NCBI GenBank assembly: GCA_027012135.1
Contig: JALUZF010000044.1
Span: 1 to 40,917, forward strand
Source: Gammaproteobacteria bacterium
Lineage (GTDB): Bacteria; Pseudomonadota; Gammaproteobacteria; GRL18
Direction of reading: 5' to 3'
Length of the DNA stretch: 40,917 nucleotides
Part shown: in pieces, positions 33,260 to 40,917 of the stretch
Numbering within the stretch: the first letter of the stretch is position 1
Layout: each line of letters opens with the position of its first letter
Notes under the pieces: model-generated
The model's input: the letters and a program-made list of their open reading frames with translations, nothing else
Database searches by the model: none
What the model was told of the DNA's origin: nothing
Position numbers and translations under genes: made by a program

Positions 33260-33484
33260 ATGAATGAAATACGTTTTCATGTTGCCATAAGTGCCCAGGA
33301 ATATCTGCAGTATTATCAGGGAATGGTTAATTCCATTCTGGTTACTACGGCGGAAGGCAGGGTGGTACAACTACCGGCGGGTACTCTGCAGAAGTTTGTG
33401 GATCAGTCCGGTGTTAACGGCAGTTTCAGGGTGATTTATGATGATAATAACAAACTGGTGCGGGTGGAAAGAATTTCTAATTAA
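33260..33484 (+). CDS. DUF2835-family protein
   Basis: 74 residues. The sequence FHVAISAQEYLQYYQGMVNS followed by VQLPAGTLQKFVDQSGVNGSF matches the DUF2835 pattern: the YxxYYxG... helix, the (V)QxPA...L..FV strand, then GxF and a final hydrophobic strand. The family is common in gammaproteobacteria and has no established function. The upstream region carries TTGACA (33208-33213) within an inverted TGACA-N13-TGTCA, but no matching -10 box. A pentapeptide gene follows after 67 bases on the same strand. Confidence 0.85.
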   Translation: MNEIRFHVAISAQEYLQYYQGMVNSILVTTAEGRVVQLPAGTLQKFVDQSGVNGSFRVIYDDNNKLVRVERISN

Positions 33485-33551
33485 GGCTATGCTTGCTTTA
33501 GGCTATTACTGGCTTAAGGCTATATTGCAAATAATATAACGGAATAAAACG

Positions 33552-33929
33552 ATGACAAAAAGTCCTGCAATTTCTAATGATCCCATGTATCAGCTTCTCA
33601 GAGAGGGAAAGATTGAGGAGTTTAATGCTAAAAAACACTCTGGTGAATACTGTAATTTAAAAGGCTGTGACTTCCGTTCTCTGGATTTAAGAGGTATTGA
33701 TGCCGTGGGGCTTGATTTCAGAGGGGCTTATTTCCGCCAGGCGGATTTAAGAGGCATTGATTTGAGAGGGTCGCTTCTGGATGGTTGCAGCATAAATGCT
33801 GCAAAAATATCCGGAACCTATTTTCCATTGAACATACCGGCCCAGGAAATACTACTGTCTCTGGAGCACGGTACCCGGCTAAGAGTGATTCATGAGAAAA
33901 AACAGCTGGAACTGGATAAGAGCCATTAA
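33552..33929 (+). CDS. Pentapeptide-repeat protein
   Basis: 125 residues. After a polar start, residues 34-85 show at least ten consecutive pentapeptides of the A(D/N)LxG type (CNLKG CDFRS LDLRG IDAVG, then further LDFRG, ADLRG and IDLRG units). These would coil into a short right-handed beta helix. The remaining 40 residues are a helical, basic/acidic tail ending in LDKSH. Some pentapeptide proteins mimic DNA and protect gyrase, but the small size and the charged tail do not decide this. The tandem repeat that begins 12 bases after the stop (33942) reuses the gene's final codons. Confidence 0.85.
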   Translation: MTKSPAISNDPMYQLLREGKIEEFNAKKHSGEYCNLKGCDFRSLDLRGIDAVGLDFRGAYFRQADLRGIDLRGSLLDGCSINAAKISGTYFPLNIPAQEILLSLEHGTRLRVIHEKKQLELDKSH

Positions 33930-33941
33930 CCCGGGGATAGA

Positions 33942-34033
33942 GAGCCATCAGCTCCAGATAAGAGCCATCAGCTCCAGATAAGAGCCATCAGCTTCAGATA
34001 AAAGCCATCAGCTCCAGATAAAAGCTATCAGCC
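33942..34033 (+). repeat. 20-bp tandem repeat, about 4.6 copies
   Basis: Unit GAGCCATCAGCTCCAGATAA begins at 33942, 33962, 33982, 34002 and (partial) 34022. The first two copies are identical; later ones carry single changes. The same GATAAGAGCCAT also occurs at the 3' end of the preceding gene (33915-33926). Confidence 0.95.
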
Positions 34034-34050
34034 AGTGAAGCAGCAGGGTT

Positions 34051-34407
34051 TTAACAGGCCCATTTCTGAGGATTTTCCTGCTGCTGGTTGAGCAGTTGCT
34101 GAATAACCCCCATGCCGTTAGCAAGAGTATTTTTATGTTCAGATGGAGAATTTCTGAACATAATGCCAATACCCTTACCACTGTTGTGAATGACAATTGC
34201 CGGGATCTGTATCGGAATTTCTGATAAAGAGGGCAGGTTCAGGGTGATTTCTATGTCTGAATAATGTGACAGGGATGCCACGGCCGTTTCTATAAACATA
34301 CCATCGTGACTGATATTGGTTGCCTTACCTCTGAGCAGTCCAATCGCGGGATAGTTGATCACCAGGTCCAGTTGTACCGGCTTTCTGCTGTTCCAACGTT
34401 TGTTCAT
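34051..34407 (-). CDS. PilZ-domain protein
   Basis: 118 residues from the ATG at 34407, which is preceded by a strong GGGGGGAAC ribosome site; an upstream frame to 34476 lacks this. The domain starts RWNSRKPVQLDLVINYP and continues with the NISHDGMFIET strand, matching the PilZ signature ((D/N)xSxxG). The usual RxxxR has become RWNSRK, so c-di-GMP binding is plausible. The C-terminal tail is Gln-rich. The protein probably reads c-di-GMP and affects motility or surface behaviour, which would fit the cheV gene further right. Confidence 0.82.
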   Translation of the reverse strand: MNKRWNSRKPVQLDLVINYPAIGLLRGKATNISHDGMFIETAVASLSHYSDIEITLNLPSLSEIPIQIPAIVIHNSGKGIGIMFRNSPSEHKNTLANGMGVIQQLLNQQQENPQKWAC

Positions 34408-34512
34408 AATGTTCCCCCCATTTTTATATTTAGTTATTTTGTGCATGATTTTAGTATCTTGCTTTTGCGCATGCATCTACATGTTGTTTTCTGGATTAAA
34501 AATTATAAGTGG

Positions 34513-34559
34513 AAAAAAAAGACATATTGGATCAGAAATAGTGTTCTGCCCAATATGTC
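34513..34559 (-). terminator. Intrinsic terminator, minus strand
   Basis: On the minus strand a 10-bp stem GACATATTGG (34559-34550) and CCAATATGTC (34530-34521) is followed directly by eight T (34520-34513). It is oriented to end transcripts that come from the ttrSR genes, 545 bases after the ttrR stop. The plus strand has only a diluted T stretch, so it is mainly a minus-strand terminator. Confidence 0.8.
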
Positions 34560-35103
34560 CCGTTTTAATTTTTTATAATAATTGTTATTATTTGGCTTAC
34601 CTCCACCAAATAAAGATTTCCATTCCATGGAAAAAGATATTCATTTATTTTTTTGATATCCCTGTGTTTTTCTTCCCTGATTCTCCTTTGTAATTAAGTC
34701 CTGCCGTGCTCTGTTCTCCGTTTCCATGGAGATTATTAAGCCATTTTTCATTATTATTGAGCTTCCTGTTTAATACCTGGCTCATACAGGCATTTTTGTG
34801 GCTAATCCTTAAGCACAGTCTATATTAAGCCAGTCTAACAAGTTTCCCTGTAAATTTCGCAGGTGTTCCATTACTGCGCCTTAGGACTAGTTTAAAAGAA
34901 CAATTGGTTAAGGATAATTGGGTTGTTTACTGTAAGACTTGGGGATATCCCTGATAGGAAATAATCTTTCATGTAGAAACAAGGGATTATGGCTTTAGAA
35001 CTGGTTTTGTTCCAGATACAAACATTTGTTATTGAGAACTATTTCGCATAAACACAGCCGGGAGGAATGGCTATGTTACAGGAATTTTTATAATAAATGT
35101 AAA
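34560..35103. other. Gene-free stretch between ttrR and its terminator
   Basis: Neither strand has a convincing coding frame. A 6-codon frame at 35073 with GGAGG before it is likely chance. Short palindromes such as TTTCCATTCCATGGAAA occur at 34617-34633. It may be a long 3' untranslated region or contain a small RNA gene. Confidence 0.5.
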
Positions 35104-35712
35104 TTAACGGTTATTGGCCTGAATAGTGACTTTAACCAGTTCAGCCACTGAACTGGCTTCCATTTTTTCCATCATCCGGGCACGATGTACTTCTACTGTC
35201 TTGATGCTGACATTGAGTTCATGGGCAATAACCTTATTGGGTTTGCCTTCGGTTACTCTTAACATAACCTCATGTTCTCTGGGCGTCAGTGAGGCTATAC
35301 GCCGGTCAATTGATTCGTTCTGTATCAGGGATTCTCGTGCTTCACTGTTCTGTTTCAGTCCGCGTTGTACTGCATCGAGGAGTAACTGATCATTAAAGGG
35401 TTTTTCAATAAAATCAAAAGCACCGCGTTTTAAGGCTCTTACTGCCATGGGGACATCACCGTGGCCGGTAATAAAAATCAGGGGCAGGTTGATATCTCGT
35501 TCTTTCAGCTCTTCCTGGGCTTCAAGGCCGCTCATGCCAGGCATCCTGACGTCCATAACTATGCAGCCGGACTCATTATTATAGTTTTCCAGAAATTCAT
35601 CGGCAGAAATAAAGGTTTGAACTTTTAAACCAATGGATTCAATTAACCAGGCGGTTGATTGCCGTACCGCTTCGTCGTCATCCACAATAAAGACTAAAGC
35701 ATCATCACTCAT
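35104..35712 (-). CDS. FixJ/TtrR-type response regulator
   Basis: 202 residues. The receiver domain (1-120) has Asp11-Asp13, phospho-acceptor Asp54 (IVMDVRMPGM), Thr82 and Lys104 (FIEKPFNDQ). A LuxR-type helix-turn-helix (about 138-198) follows: SLTPREHEVMLRVTEGKPNK, then IAHELNVSIKTVEVHRARMMEKM. Residue patterns such as GHGDVPMAVRALKRGAFDFI are typical of FixJ/TtrR. It starts inside the 3' end of the kinase gene (overlap of 8 bases), so kinase and regulator form one operon. No target operon (such as tetrathionate reductase) is in the window. Confidence 0.92.
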   Translation of the reverse strand: MSDDALVFIVDDDEAVRQSTAWLIESIGLKVQTFISADEFLENYNNESGCIVMDVRMPGMSGLEAQEELKERDINLPLIFITGHGDVPMAVRALKRGAFDFIEKPFNDQLLLDAVQRGLKQNSEARESLIQNESIDRRIASLTPREHEVMLRVTEGKPNKVIAHELNVSIKTVEVHRARMMEKMEASSVAELVKVTIQANNR

Positions 35713-37594
35713 TATTATTATTTCCTAAATACTCTTTTGTTACAGCTTGTTCCGTGACCGGTTCTTCAGTAACAGGCAGTGTAAAACAGAATCGGGCACC
35801 ACTGACGGGGTTATTTTCGGCATATAATTTACCATCATGAGCCTCGATAATAGAACTGCTGATTGATAGCCCCATGCCCATACCACTGGTTTTGGTGGTA
35901 AAGAAGGGGTTAAAAATCCGCTTGAGCTTATCTTCACTGATTCCGTGACCGCTGTCAATAACACACAATTCAACAAGTTTATTATCCTTTCTTCGGGTGA
36001 CAACGGTAATAGCAGGCTGTTCATTTCCAGACATGGCTTCAATACCGTTTTTGAGCAGGTTAATCAGAACCTGTTCAATCTGGATAATATCCGCCAGTAC
36101 GGGAGGCAGATCTTCTTCCAGATCCAGGGTCAGATTAACCTGTTTATTGTGTAACTGGCTTTCCAGAAACCCCGTGACTTCATTAACAATATGGTTAATA
36201 TCCGTGTAGGTTTTATGTGATTCACCTTTGCGTACAAAGCTGCGTAGCCGGCGGATAATTCCACCGGCCCGATCTGCCTGCTGGGCTGTTAGCTGCAGGG
36301 CATTAATAATGGCTTCAGGATCATGCTTATCCATTTTAAGCAGACGGATACAGCCCTGAACATAGGTATGGATGGCTGAGAGCGGCTGATTCAGTTCATG
36401 AGCCAGACCGGAAGCCATTTCTCCCATGGTACTGAGGCGGGCAACATGGGCCAGTTCGGCCTGATGGGTCAGTGCCTGTTCCTGAGCGTGCTGACGTTCC
36501 TTTATCTCCAGCTCCAGAGATTCCTTGGAATTTTTAAGACGATTATTTAAATCCCGGGAAGAACGCAGGTACATGATCAGTATAACCAGCAGGAAACAGA
36601 TAATCAGAAAACTGAGCCAGTACTGTAATTTTACTGAAAAGGAAGAAGGAGGAGGGGATTGGGCAGTTTCCATTTCTCTGGACAGGGCAAATAAATCAGC
36701 AAGACCATGGTATTTCTGGGCAAAAGTCCAGTGGTACTGTTCAGAGAGATAGTTAACATGATCATTTTTTTTATGGCCAATCAACAGGGTAATGATCTGA
36801 TTGACAATTTCATCATTAATAAACCAGGCCCGGGCAAAGGCCCATTCAGGAACCAGTACCGAGCTGTGCAGAAATGGTGCATGCCAGCCTCTGCGGGGAT
36901 GCACCAGACGTAAGGTTTCCAGGGTATTTTTATCCAGTTGTTTTTCCAGCAGGCCGGACTTGGTGATCAGGGCATCGATTTTCCCTGCTTTCAGCCAGGA
37001 CAGGGCCAGGTCGATACGCTCAAGAACCAGCAGATCCACATTTTCTCCAATATTCAGATCATGAATATTGAGGAATTTTTCCAGGAACAGTTCAGAAGTT
37101 GAATATTCGTTTTCCAGCAGAGCTATGCGTTTACCCTGCAGATCGGAAATGCGGGTGACTTCGGCATTGTTGTTTAGAGTAAAAATTGATAAAGCCTCAG
37201 AACTGATGTATTCGCCGTCAAATTTTTCTGTACGGGTCAGCAGGCGTAGTACATCATGTTTTTTTTCCAGAATCAGGTAGTTGAATGCATCAGTGATAAC
37301 AAAATCCAGTTCATCATTTTCCAGGGCATTGGCCAGTTTATTTGGGGGGAGAAATACTGTCTCAAAATGGTATTCTGGATGTTGATTCAGGCGAGCAATG
37401 GTCAGCTGCCAGGGTGAACCTTCTAACTGATGCTGATGGGTGGCATGCAGGGTTAATATACCAATATTAAAAGTCTGTTTCTGGGGGGCAGACCAGGCTG
37501 GTATAGCCGGGTAAAATAAGCACAACAGGGTTAAGAATAAAAATGCAGACAAAGAAATGAAACATGGCTGCTTTTTTAAAGGCATGCGTAGCAA
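35705..37594 (-). CDS. TtrS-like sensor histidine kinase with PhnD-type periplasmic domain
   Basis: 629 residues. The chain is: a signal/anchor segment (about 11-36), a periplasmic PhnD/TtrS-like binding domain (about 40-300) with the pattern NIGILTLHATHQ, DFVITDAFNYL and DLQGKRIALLENEY, a membrane span (326-343), a short coiled coil, HisKA with His399 in GLAHELNQPLSAIHTY, and an HATPase domain with NLLKNGIEAM, SGHGISEDKLKRIFNPFFTT and GMGMGLSIS. TtrS detects tetrathionate in Salmonella; here the ligand is uncertain (oxyanion or sulfur compound). It overlaps the start of the regulator gene. No transporter or reductase is next to it. Confidence 0.9.
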   Translation of the reverse strand: MLRMPLKKQPCFISLSAFLFLTLLCLFYPAIPAWSAPQKQTFNIGILTLHATHQHQLEGSPWQLTIARLNQHPEYHFETVFLPPNKLANALENDELDFVITDAFNYLILEKKHDVLRLLTRTEKFDGEYISSEALSIFTLNNNAEVTRISDLQGKRIALLENEYSTSELFLEKFLNIHDLNIGENVDLLVLERIDLALSWLKAGKIDALITKSGLLEKQLDKNTLETLRLVHPRRGWHAPFLHSSVLVPEWAFARAWFINDEIVNQIITLLIGHKKNDHVNYLSEQYHWTFAQKYHGLADLFALSREMETAQSPPPSSFSVKLQYWLSFLIICFLLVILIMYLRSSRDLNNRLKNSKESLELEIKERQHAQEQALTHQAELAHVARLSTMGEMASGLAHELNQPLSAIHTYVQGCIRLLKMDKHDPEAIINALQLTAQQADRAGGIIRRLRSFVRKGESHKTYTDINHIVNEVTGFLESQLHNKQVNLTLDLEEDLPPVLADIIQIEQVLINLLKNGIEAMSGNEQPAITVVTRRKDNKLVELCVIDSGHGISEDKLKRIFNPFFTTKTSGMGMGLSISSSIIEAHDGKLYAENNPVSGARFCFTLPVTEEPVTEQAVTKEYLGNNNNE

Positions 37595-37759
37595 AAATAG
37601 TCCTTTTACCCGGATAGTAATAAAGATTAACGATTTAATAACATACCGTTTTACGGGAAAAAGGTAAAGCTTCCGCCCTGTCTTATCCTGTAATAGTGAG
37701 CAGAAGGAAGCCTGGTTTTATTCAACTGGTTAATTTAGGTTGAAGTTTAGATTGCAATA

Positions 37760-38740
37760 TCAGGAACTGGAATTTCCCAGTGCAGGCGTTTCATTACCCT
37801 TAAGAATTTCTACCAGCTTGTTGGATAATTCCCGGGGTTCAAATTTGGCAACATAGGCATCTGCACCGACGCCGCGGCCCAGAGACATATTAGCCTCTGC
37901 AGACAGTGAAGAATGCATAATAACGGGAATACCGGCAAAACGCGGATCATTTTTTATATGCTTGGTTAATACATAACCGTCCATTTCCGGCATCTCGACA
38001 TCGGTCAGAATAGCCTGAATATAATCCGAAACCGGCAATCCGGTGGTTTTTGCACGGGAGGCAATTTCCTTGAGCTTGGCCCAGGCTTCAGCACCGTTCA
38101 TAGCGCTGACATGAGCTATACCCATGTGATCCAGGGTGCGTTCTATCTGAGAGCGGGCAACAGATGAGTCATCTGCAAATAAAATGGTATAACCCTGACC
38201 ATCCAGGGTGCTGACTTCTTCAAAATAACTTTCTTCCTGGGCAAAGTGCGCGGTTTCTGCCAGTACTTTTTCTACATCCATAATCATGGCAATGCGGCCA
38301 TCCTGAAGTTCAGTAACGGCAGTAACCAGTCCGCCCAACCGGTCTGACATCATGGGTGGAGGCACCTTAATATCATTCCACTGCAGGCGCAGAATATTTT
38401 CTACCGAGTGCACCAGAAAACCCTGCATGTGTTTATTGTATTCGGTAACAATTAAAATCTGCGGTTCGTCAGAAATATTCAGGCCACAGAATTTTGGCAG
38501 GTTAACCACTGGCACCATGGTACCGCGCAGACTGGTCATGCCTTCTACCGAATCAGGCATATCCGGAGCATGGGTAATATCAGGCACCTGCATAACTTCT
38601 CTGACTTTAAATACATTAATGCCATAAACTTCCTGCCGGTCTGTAGTATCATCTTTACCCAGACTGAATAGAAGCACCTCCAGCCGGTTAGTCCCTGCCA
38701 GGTTGGTACGTTCATCAACCGATTGAATAAAATTAGCCAT
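37760..38740 (-). CDS. cheV: Chemotaxis protein CheV
   Basis: 326 residues: an N-terminal CheW-like domain (about 18-165, with EVLLFSLG, YGINVFKVREVM and TSLRGTMVPVVNLP) and a receiver (184-315) with the pair Asp190-Asp191, phospho-acceptor Asp247 (ILTDVEMPEMDG) and Lys303 (AKFEPREL). CheV couples chemoreceptors to CheA and helps adaptation. No other che genes are near, so the main chemotaxis cluster is elsewhere. The promoter should lie in the region right of 38740. Confidence 0.95.
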   Translation of the reverse strand: MANFIQSVDERTNLAGTNRLEVLLFSLGKDDTTDRQEVYGINVFKVREVMQVPDITHAPDMPDSVEGMTSLRGTMVPVVNLPKFCGLNISDEPQILIVTEYNKHMQGFLVHSVENILRLQWNDIKVPPPMMSDRLGGLVTAVTELQDGRIAMIMDVEKVLAETAHFAQEESYFEEVSTLDGQGYTILFADDSSVARSQIERTLDHMGIAHVSAMNGAEAWAKLKEIASRAKTTGLPVSDYIQAILTDVEMPEMDGYVLTKHIKNDPRFAGIPVIMHSSLSAEANMSLGRGVGADAYVAKFEPRELSNKLVEILKGNETPALGNSSS

Positions 38741-39122
38741 GGTGTATTTCTCTTAAATATTTAGCCAGTAGGTTCAATTTTGCTGCAAAAGCAGCAGCCT
38801 GCCTGTTATAACGACAAATCAGCCGGAAACTTTAGTATTGGGCTGATTTTTTTTTAATAATATCTGATTAATGCAAATATAGTATAAATTTTTAAAATAA
38901 GCCAAGTGCAGTCCAAATGATTTTTTCTGATATTGTCTCTTTGTTAGACTGAAAATAATCCGTCAATTTCAGGCTGCTTGTAGGATTTTTCATATTACAG
39001 GTCTGGAAATTAAAGAAAATTTTCGATTTTTTTAAAATTAACAGGTAATATAGGATACTCAAACGCTTTAGAATCTAATACCAGAAATAACAACCGTATT
39101 TAAACAGGAACGGGAAATAAAA
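38741..39122. other. Divergent intergenic region between cheV and rsd
   Basis: An AT-rich gap of 382 bases. It should hold promoters for cheV (leftward) and rsd (rightward). In its left part lie two hairpins and a plus-strand T-run that look like the 3' end of a transcript. The right part (38900-39120) shows no clear motif apart from a GGAACGGGAAATAAAA segment before the rsd start, which serves as ribosome site. Confidence 0.5.
38782..38855 (+). terminator. Orphan plus-strand intrinsic terminator
   Basis: A small hairpin GCTGC-AAAA-GCAGC (38782-38795) is followed by AATCAGCC (38817-38824) pairing with GGCTGATT (38841-38848) and a run of nine T (38847-38855). The plus strand has no gene upstream here because cheV is on the other strand, so the signal would end an unknown plus-strand RNA. 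Confidence 0.7.
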
Positions 39123-39581
39123 ATGGCTGATACCATTGTCAAAGACCGCCGCGTCAACTCACGCCGTATTGTTGAATCTCTGATTGAATCCAGAACTACT
39201 GCCCTGACTCAATATAAAGAGGTAATGACTTACCAGCCTTTTGAAATTAGTGATACTCTGAAGGAAGTGCTGGAGGATTTCTGTGAGTCATTGGTTGATT
39301 ATACTGCCAAAGCCCATTTTCATCTGTATAATTACCTGGAAGAAAACAAGGAACGTCGTACCTCGGTATTAAAAATTGCTGATAGCATTTACCCGGAACT
39401 GCTGGATAATACTCAGAAACTGCTGGATTTTCATGATCGCTTTAACAGTGATGTTTCAGAATTAAAATGTGAGCAATTAGAGGAATGCCTGAATGGCGTC
39501 GGTGAGTTACTGGCGGATCGCATTAACCTTGAAGATGAAGTGATTAATGCCCTGTTATCTGTAGATGGCATTGGCCACTAA
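39123..39581 (+). CDS. rsd: Rsd/AlgQ anti-sigma70 regulator
   Basis: 152 residues, all helical, of the Rsd/AlgQ family that binds sigma70 region 4 and favours alternative sigma factors in stationary phase. Family features are the start NSRRIVESLIESRTTALTQY, FCESLVDYTAKAHFHLYNYL and the repeated IYPELLDNTQKLLDFHDRF. In pseudomonads the homologue (AlgQ) also influences alginate and virulence genes. It appears as a single gene; a short palindromic repeat lies 18 bases after the stop. Regulation cannot be read beyond a possible rightward promoter in the AT-rich upstream gap. Confidence 0.88.
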   Translation: MADTIVKDRRVNSRRIVESLIESRTTALTQYKEVMTYQPFEISDTLKEVLEDFCESLVDYTAKAHFHLYNYLEENKERRTSVLKIADSIYPELLDNTQKLLDFHDRFNSDVSELKCEQLEECLNGVGELLADRINLEDEVINALLSVDGIGH

Positions 39582-39601
39582 TTAAGCGTGTATCCCCTGG
39601 T

Positions 39602-39643
39602 TCCTTCTCCCTCTGGGAGAAGGTTAGAAGGTTAGGATGAGGG
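39602..39643 (+). repeat. REP-like short palindromic repeat, copy C
   Basis: CCTTCTCCCTCTGGGAGAAGG forms a 7-bp stem and is followed by GGATGAGGGA. It is the best-preserved hairpin of the three copies (others at 3361 and 12435). Located between rsd and mazG, it could act as an mRNA 3'-end stabiliser. Confidence 0.65.
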
Positions 39644-39780
39644 ACTTTTATATCAATGATCTGTAGTTAATAATCCCCTTCACTCTCACCAAATATCTGC
39701 ATTCAAGCATAATAACCGCAAACCGGTTATACTCTTTCTTTATTCACATTTTCCATATTTTCTGAATAACAGGTTTTATT

Positions 39781-40662
39781 ATGCAACATTTACAACGCCT
39801 GCTGGATATTATGAGCGCCCTGCGGGATCCTGATACCGGCTGTCCCTGGGATCTGAAACAGGATTATAAATCCCTGGTTCCCTATACCCTGGAAGAAGCC
39901 TACGAAGTGGCAGAAGCCATTGAGCAGGGCGATATGGATGAAGTCAAAAAAGAACTGGGTGATTTATTATTCCAGGTGGTCTTTTACGCTCAGCTTGCCA
40001 AAGAAGAAGGACTGTTTGATTTTGATGATATTGCAGTCGCCATTGCTGATAAAATGGTGCGTCGTCATCCTCATGTGTTCAGTGATCATCAATATGAAAA
40101 TGAGGCGGCTTTTTTAAAAGCCTGGGAAGAGCAGAAAGAACTTGAAAACCAGCAGGCCAGAGCTGAAAAAGGGGAGACTGCCAAATCGGAGCAGGTACTG
40201 AGCCTGATGGATAATATCAGTAAAATACTGCCTGCCATGACCCGGGCGGTTAAAATTCAGAAGCGCATTGCTCAGGTGGGGTTTGACTGGGATTCTGCAG
40301 AAGAAGTACTACCCATTATTCAGGGTGAGCTGCAGGAACTGCAGGATGAAATTACTCAATATGAACAGCTACAGGAAAAGTCCGCAGGCTTTGTAGCAGA
40401 GCAGCAGAGTGAACTAAAAGCCCGACAGTATGAACGTATGCAGGTGGAAATGGGTGATGTGCTGTTTACCTGCGTCAACCTGGCCAGAAAACTGGAAATT
40501 GATCCGGAAAAAGCCCTGCGGGTCAGTAATCATAAATTTTCCCAGCGTTTCCGGAAAATGGAACAGTTTTATAATAATGATCGGCAGCGTATGGAACAGG
40601 CCTCTATTGACGAACTGGAAGCCGTCTGGCAACAGGTTAAAAAACAGGAACAGAGCGGATGA
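39781..40662 (+). CDS. mazG: Nucleoside triphosphate pyrophosphohydrolase
   Basis: 293 residues with two MazG domains, the usual two-domain layout. The N-terminal domain shows DPDTGCPWDLKQDYKSLVPY followed by the EExxE catalytic helix EEAYEVAEAI and KKELGDLLFQVVFYAQLA. The C-terminal domain has VQVEMGDVLFTCVNLARKL. The enzyme hydrolyses all (d)NTPs to monophosphates and pyrophosphate, and in E. coli lowers ppGpp-related stress. It is about 30 residues longer than E. coli MazG, with an insertion of Gln/Glu-rich sequence near 200-220. It overlaps the next gene by four bases (ATGA). Confidence 0.95.
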   Translation: MQHLQRLLDIMSALRDPDTGCPWDLKQDYKSLVPYTLEEAYEVAEAIEQGDMDEVKKELGDLLFQVVFYAQLAKEEGLFDFDDIAVAIADKMVRRHPHVFSDHQYENEAAFLKAWEEQKELENQQARAEKGETAKSEQVLSLMDNISKILPAMTRAVKIQKRIAQVGFDWDSAEEVLPIIQGELQELQDEITQYEQLQEKSAGFVAEQQSELKARQYERMQVEMGDVLFTCVNLARKLEIDPEKALRVSNHKFSQRFRKMEQFYNNDRQRMEQASIDELEAVWQQVKKQEQSG

Positions 40663-40917
40663 TACACAGGCCAAAATATTTTATCGGCCTGGCTCTTATT
40701 GGCTTATGTCTGGCTCAGGGTTTATTTCTGGCCGGCAATAATCTTCAGGCACAGGAAATCATACCGGTGACTGCCAGACCTCTGTCGGATCTATTGTTTC
40801 ACCCGGTTAAAAAAGCACCGGCCAGGGTGGTCAGTCTGCAGAGCAGTCAACTCAGTTCTCAGCTTTCTGCTCTGGTTAGGAGCGTTGAAGTACAGGTTGG
40901 TCAGCGGGTTAAAAAAG
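40659..40917 (+). CDS. RND/HlyD-type periplasmic adaptor, N-terminal part (cut by window end)
   Basis: Translation from the ATG overlapping the mazG stop gives 86 residues before the window ends. A signal-like segment (IGLALIGLCLAQGLFLAG, with cleavage probably after LQA) is followed by the start of a periplasmic adaptor. The stretch ARVVSLQSSQLSSQLSALV, then VEVQVGQRVKK, matches the first beta strand and lipoyl half-motif of membrane fusion proteins that link an inner-membrane RND pump to an outer-membrane channel. The pump gene should follow downstream. The family is fairly clear, but the substrate cannot be guessed. Confidence 0.75.
   Translation, partial: MIHRPKYFIGLALIGLCLAQGLFLAGNNLQAQEIIPVTARPLSDLLFHPVKKAPARVVSLQSSQLSSQLSALVRSVEVQVGQRVKK

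Noticed and set aside
33942-34033. Possible CRISPR array
   Set aside because: The 20-bp units are directly adjacent with no spacers, and no cas genes are present.
35067-35093. Tiny plus-strand frame (MAMLQEFL) with GGAGG before it
   Set aside because: Only 6-8 codons, with no gene after it on that strand for which it could be a leader. Probably chance.

Overview
The window looks like a chromosomal segment of a moderately AT-rich gammaproteobacterium. Rsd/AlgQ, Syd, HrpA, DusA, Slt, RlmI, CheV and a split-type glycine cleavage system all point to that class. Two DsrE-family proteins and a TtrS/TtrR-like two-component pair hint at a sulfur-active lineage, but this is inference and I do not name a genus. 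No rRNA, tRNA, CRISPR array or intact insertion sequence was seen.

Layout. (1) 1-1740 is a graveyard of mobile DNA: an IS5-type transposase tail, three copies of a 30-bp repeat, the 3' end of a group II intron, a PIN-toxin/ribbon-helix-helix antitoxin pair on the minus strand, and a broken iron-transporter fragment. (2) 1694-8354 is a glycine-catabolism operon. A probable promoter leads into a tandem glycine riboswitch whose second aptamer carries a greatly enlarged P2 arm, then lipA-gcvT-gcvH-gcvPA-gcvPB-dgkA. LipA makes the lipoyl group that GcvH needs, so cofactor synthesis and its consumer appear to share one glycine sensor. (3) 8439-12181 holds a PfkB kinase, a cold-shock protein with a strong terminator, and rlmI-lgt. 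(4) 12208-15175 has a structured repeat element, two convergent DsrE paralogues, a stand-alone receiver and a TauD-type dioxygenase. (5) 15231-18102 is slt-thyA on the minus strand, divergent from dusA. (6) 19291-20468 is a chain of hairpins followed by a membrane-anchored trypsin-like protease with a coiled-coil insert.

(7) 20524-28532 is a minus-strand run. It encodes a 1227-residue protein (two cyclic-nucleotide-binding-like domains, a Cys-less rhodanese and a very long coiled coil), a YigZ/IMPACT protein, Syd, a PP2C phosphatase, a Na/Pi cotransporter with a PhoU-like tail, and a small basic protein. (8) hrpA diverges from that run and is followed by small proteins: SAP, DUF2835, pentapeptide and PilZ. 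(9) 34513-38740 holds a ttrSR-like sensor/regulator operon with a distant terminator, and cheV. (10) 39123-40917 holds rsd, mazG and the start of an RND/HlyD-type adaptor cut by the window end.

The observations most worth a second look are the expanded glycine riboswitch controlling lipA-gcv, the pseudo-rhodanese/CNBD/coiled-coil giant, and two non-coding stretches that end in orphan intrinsic terminators (34513-35103 and about 38760-38855).
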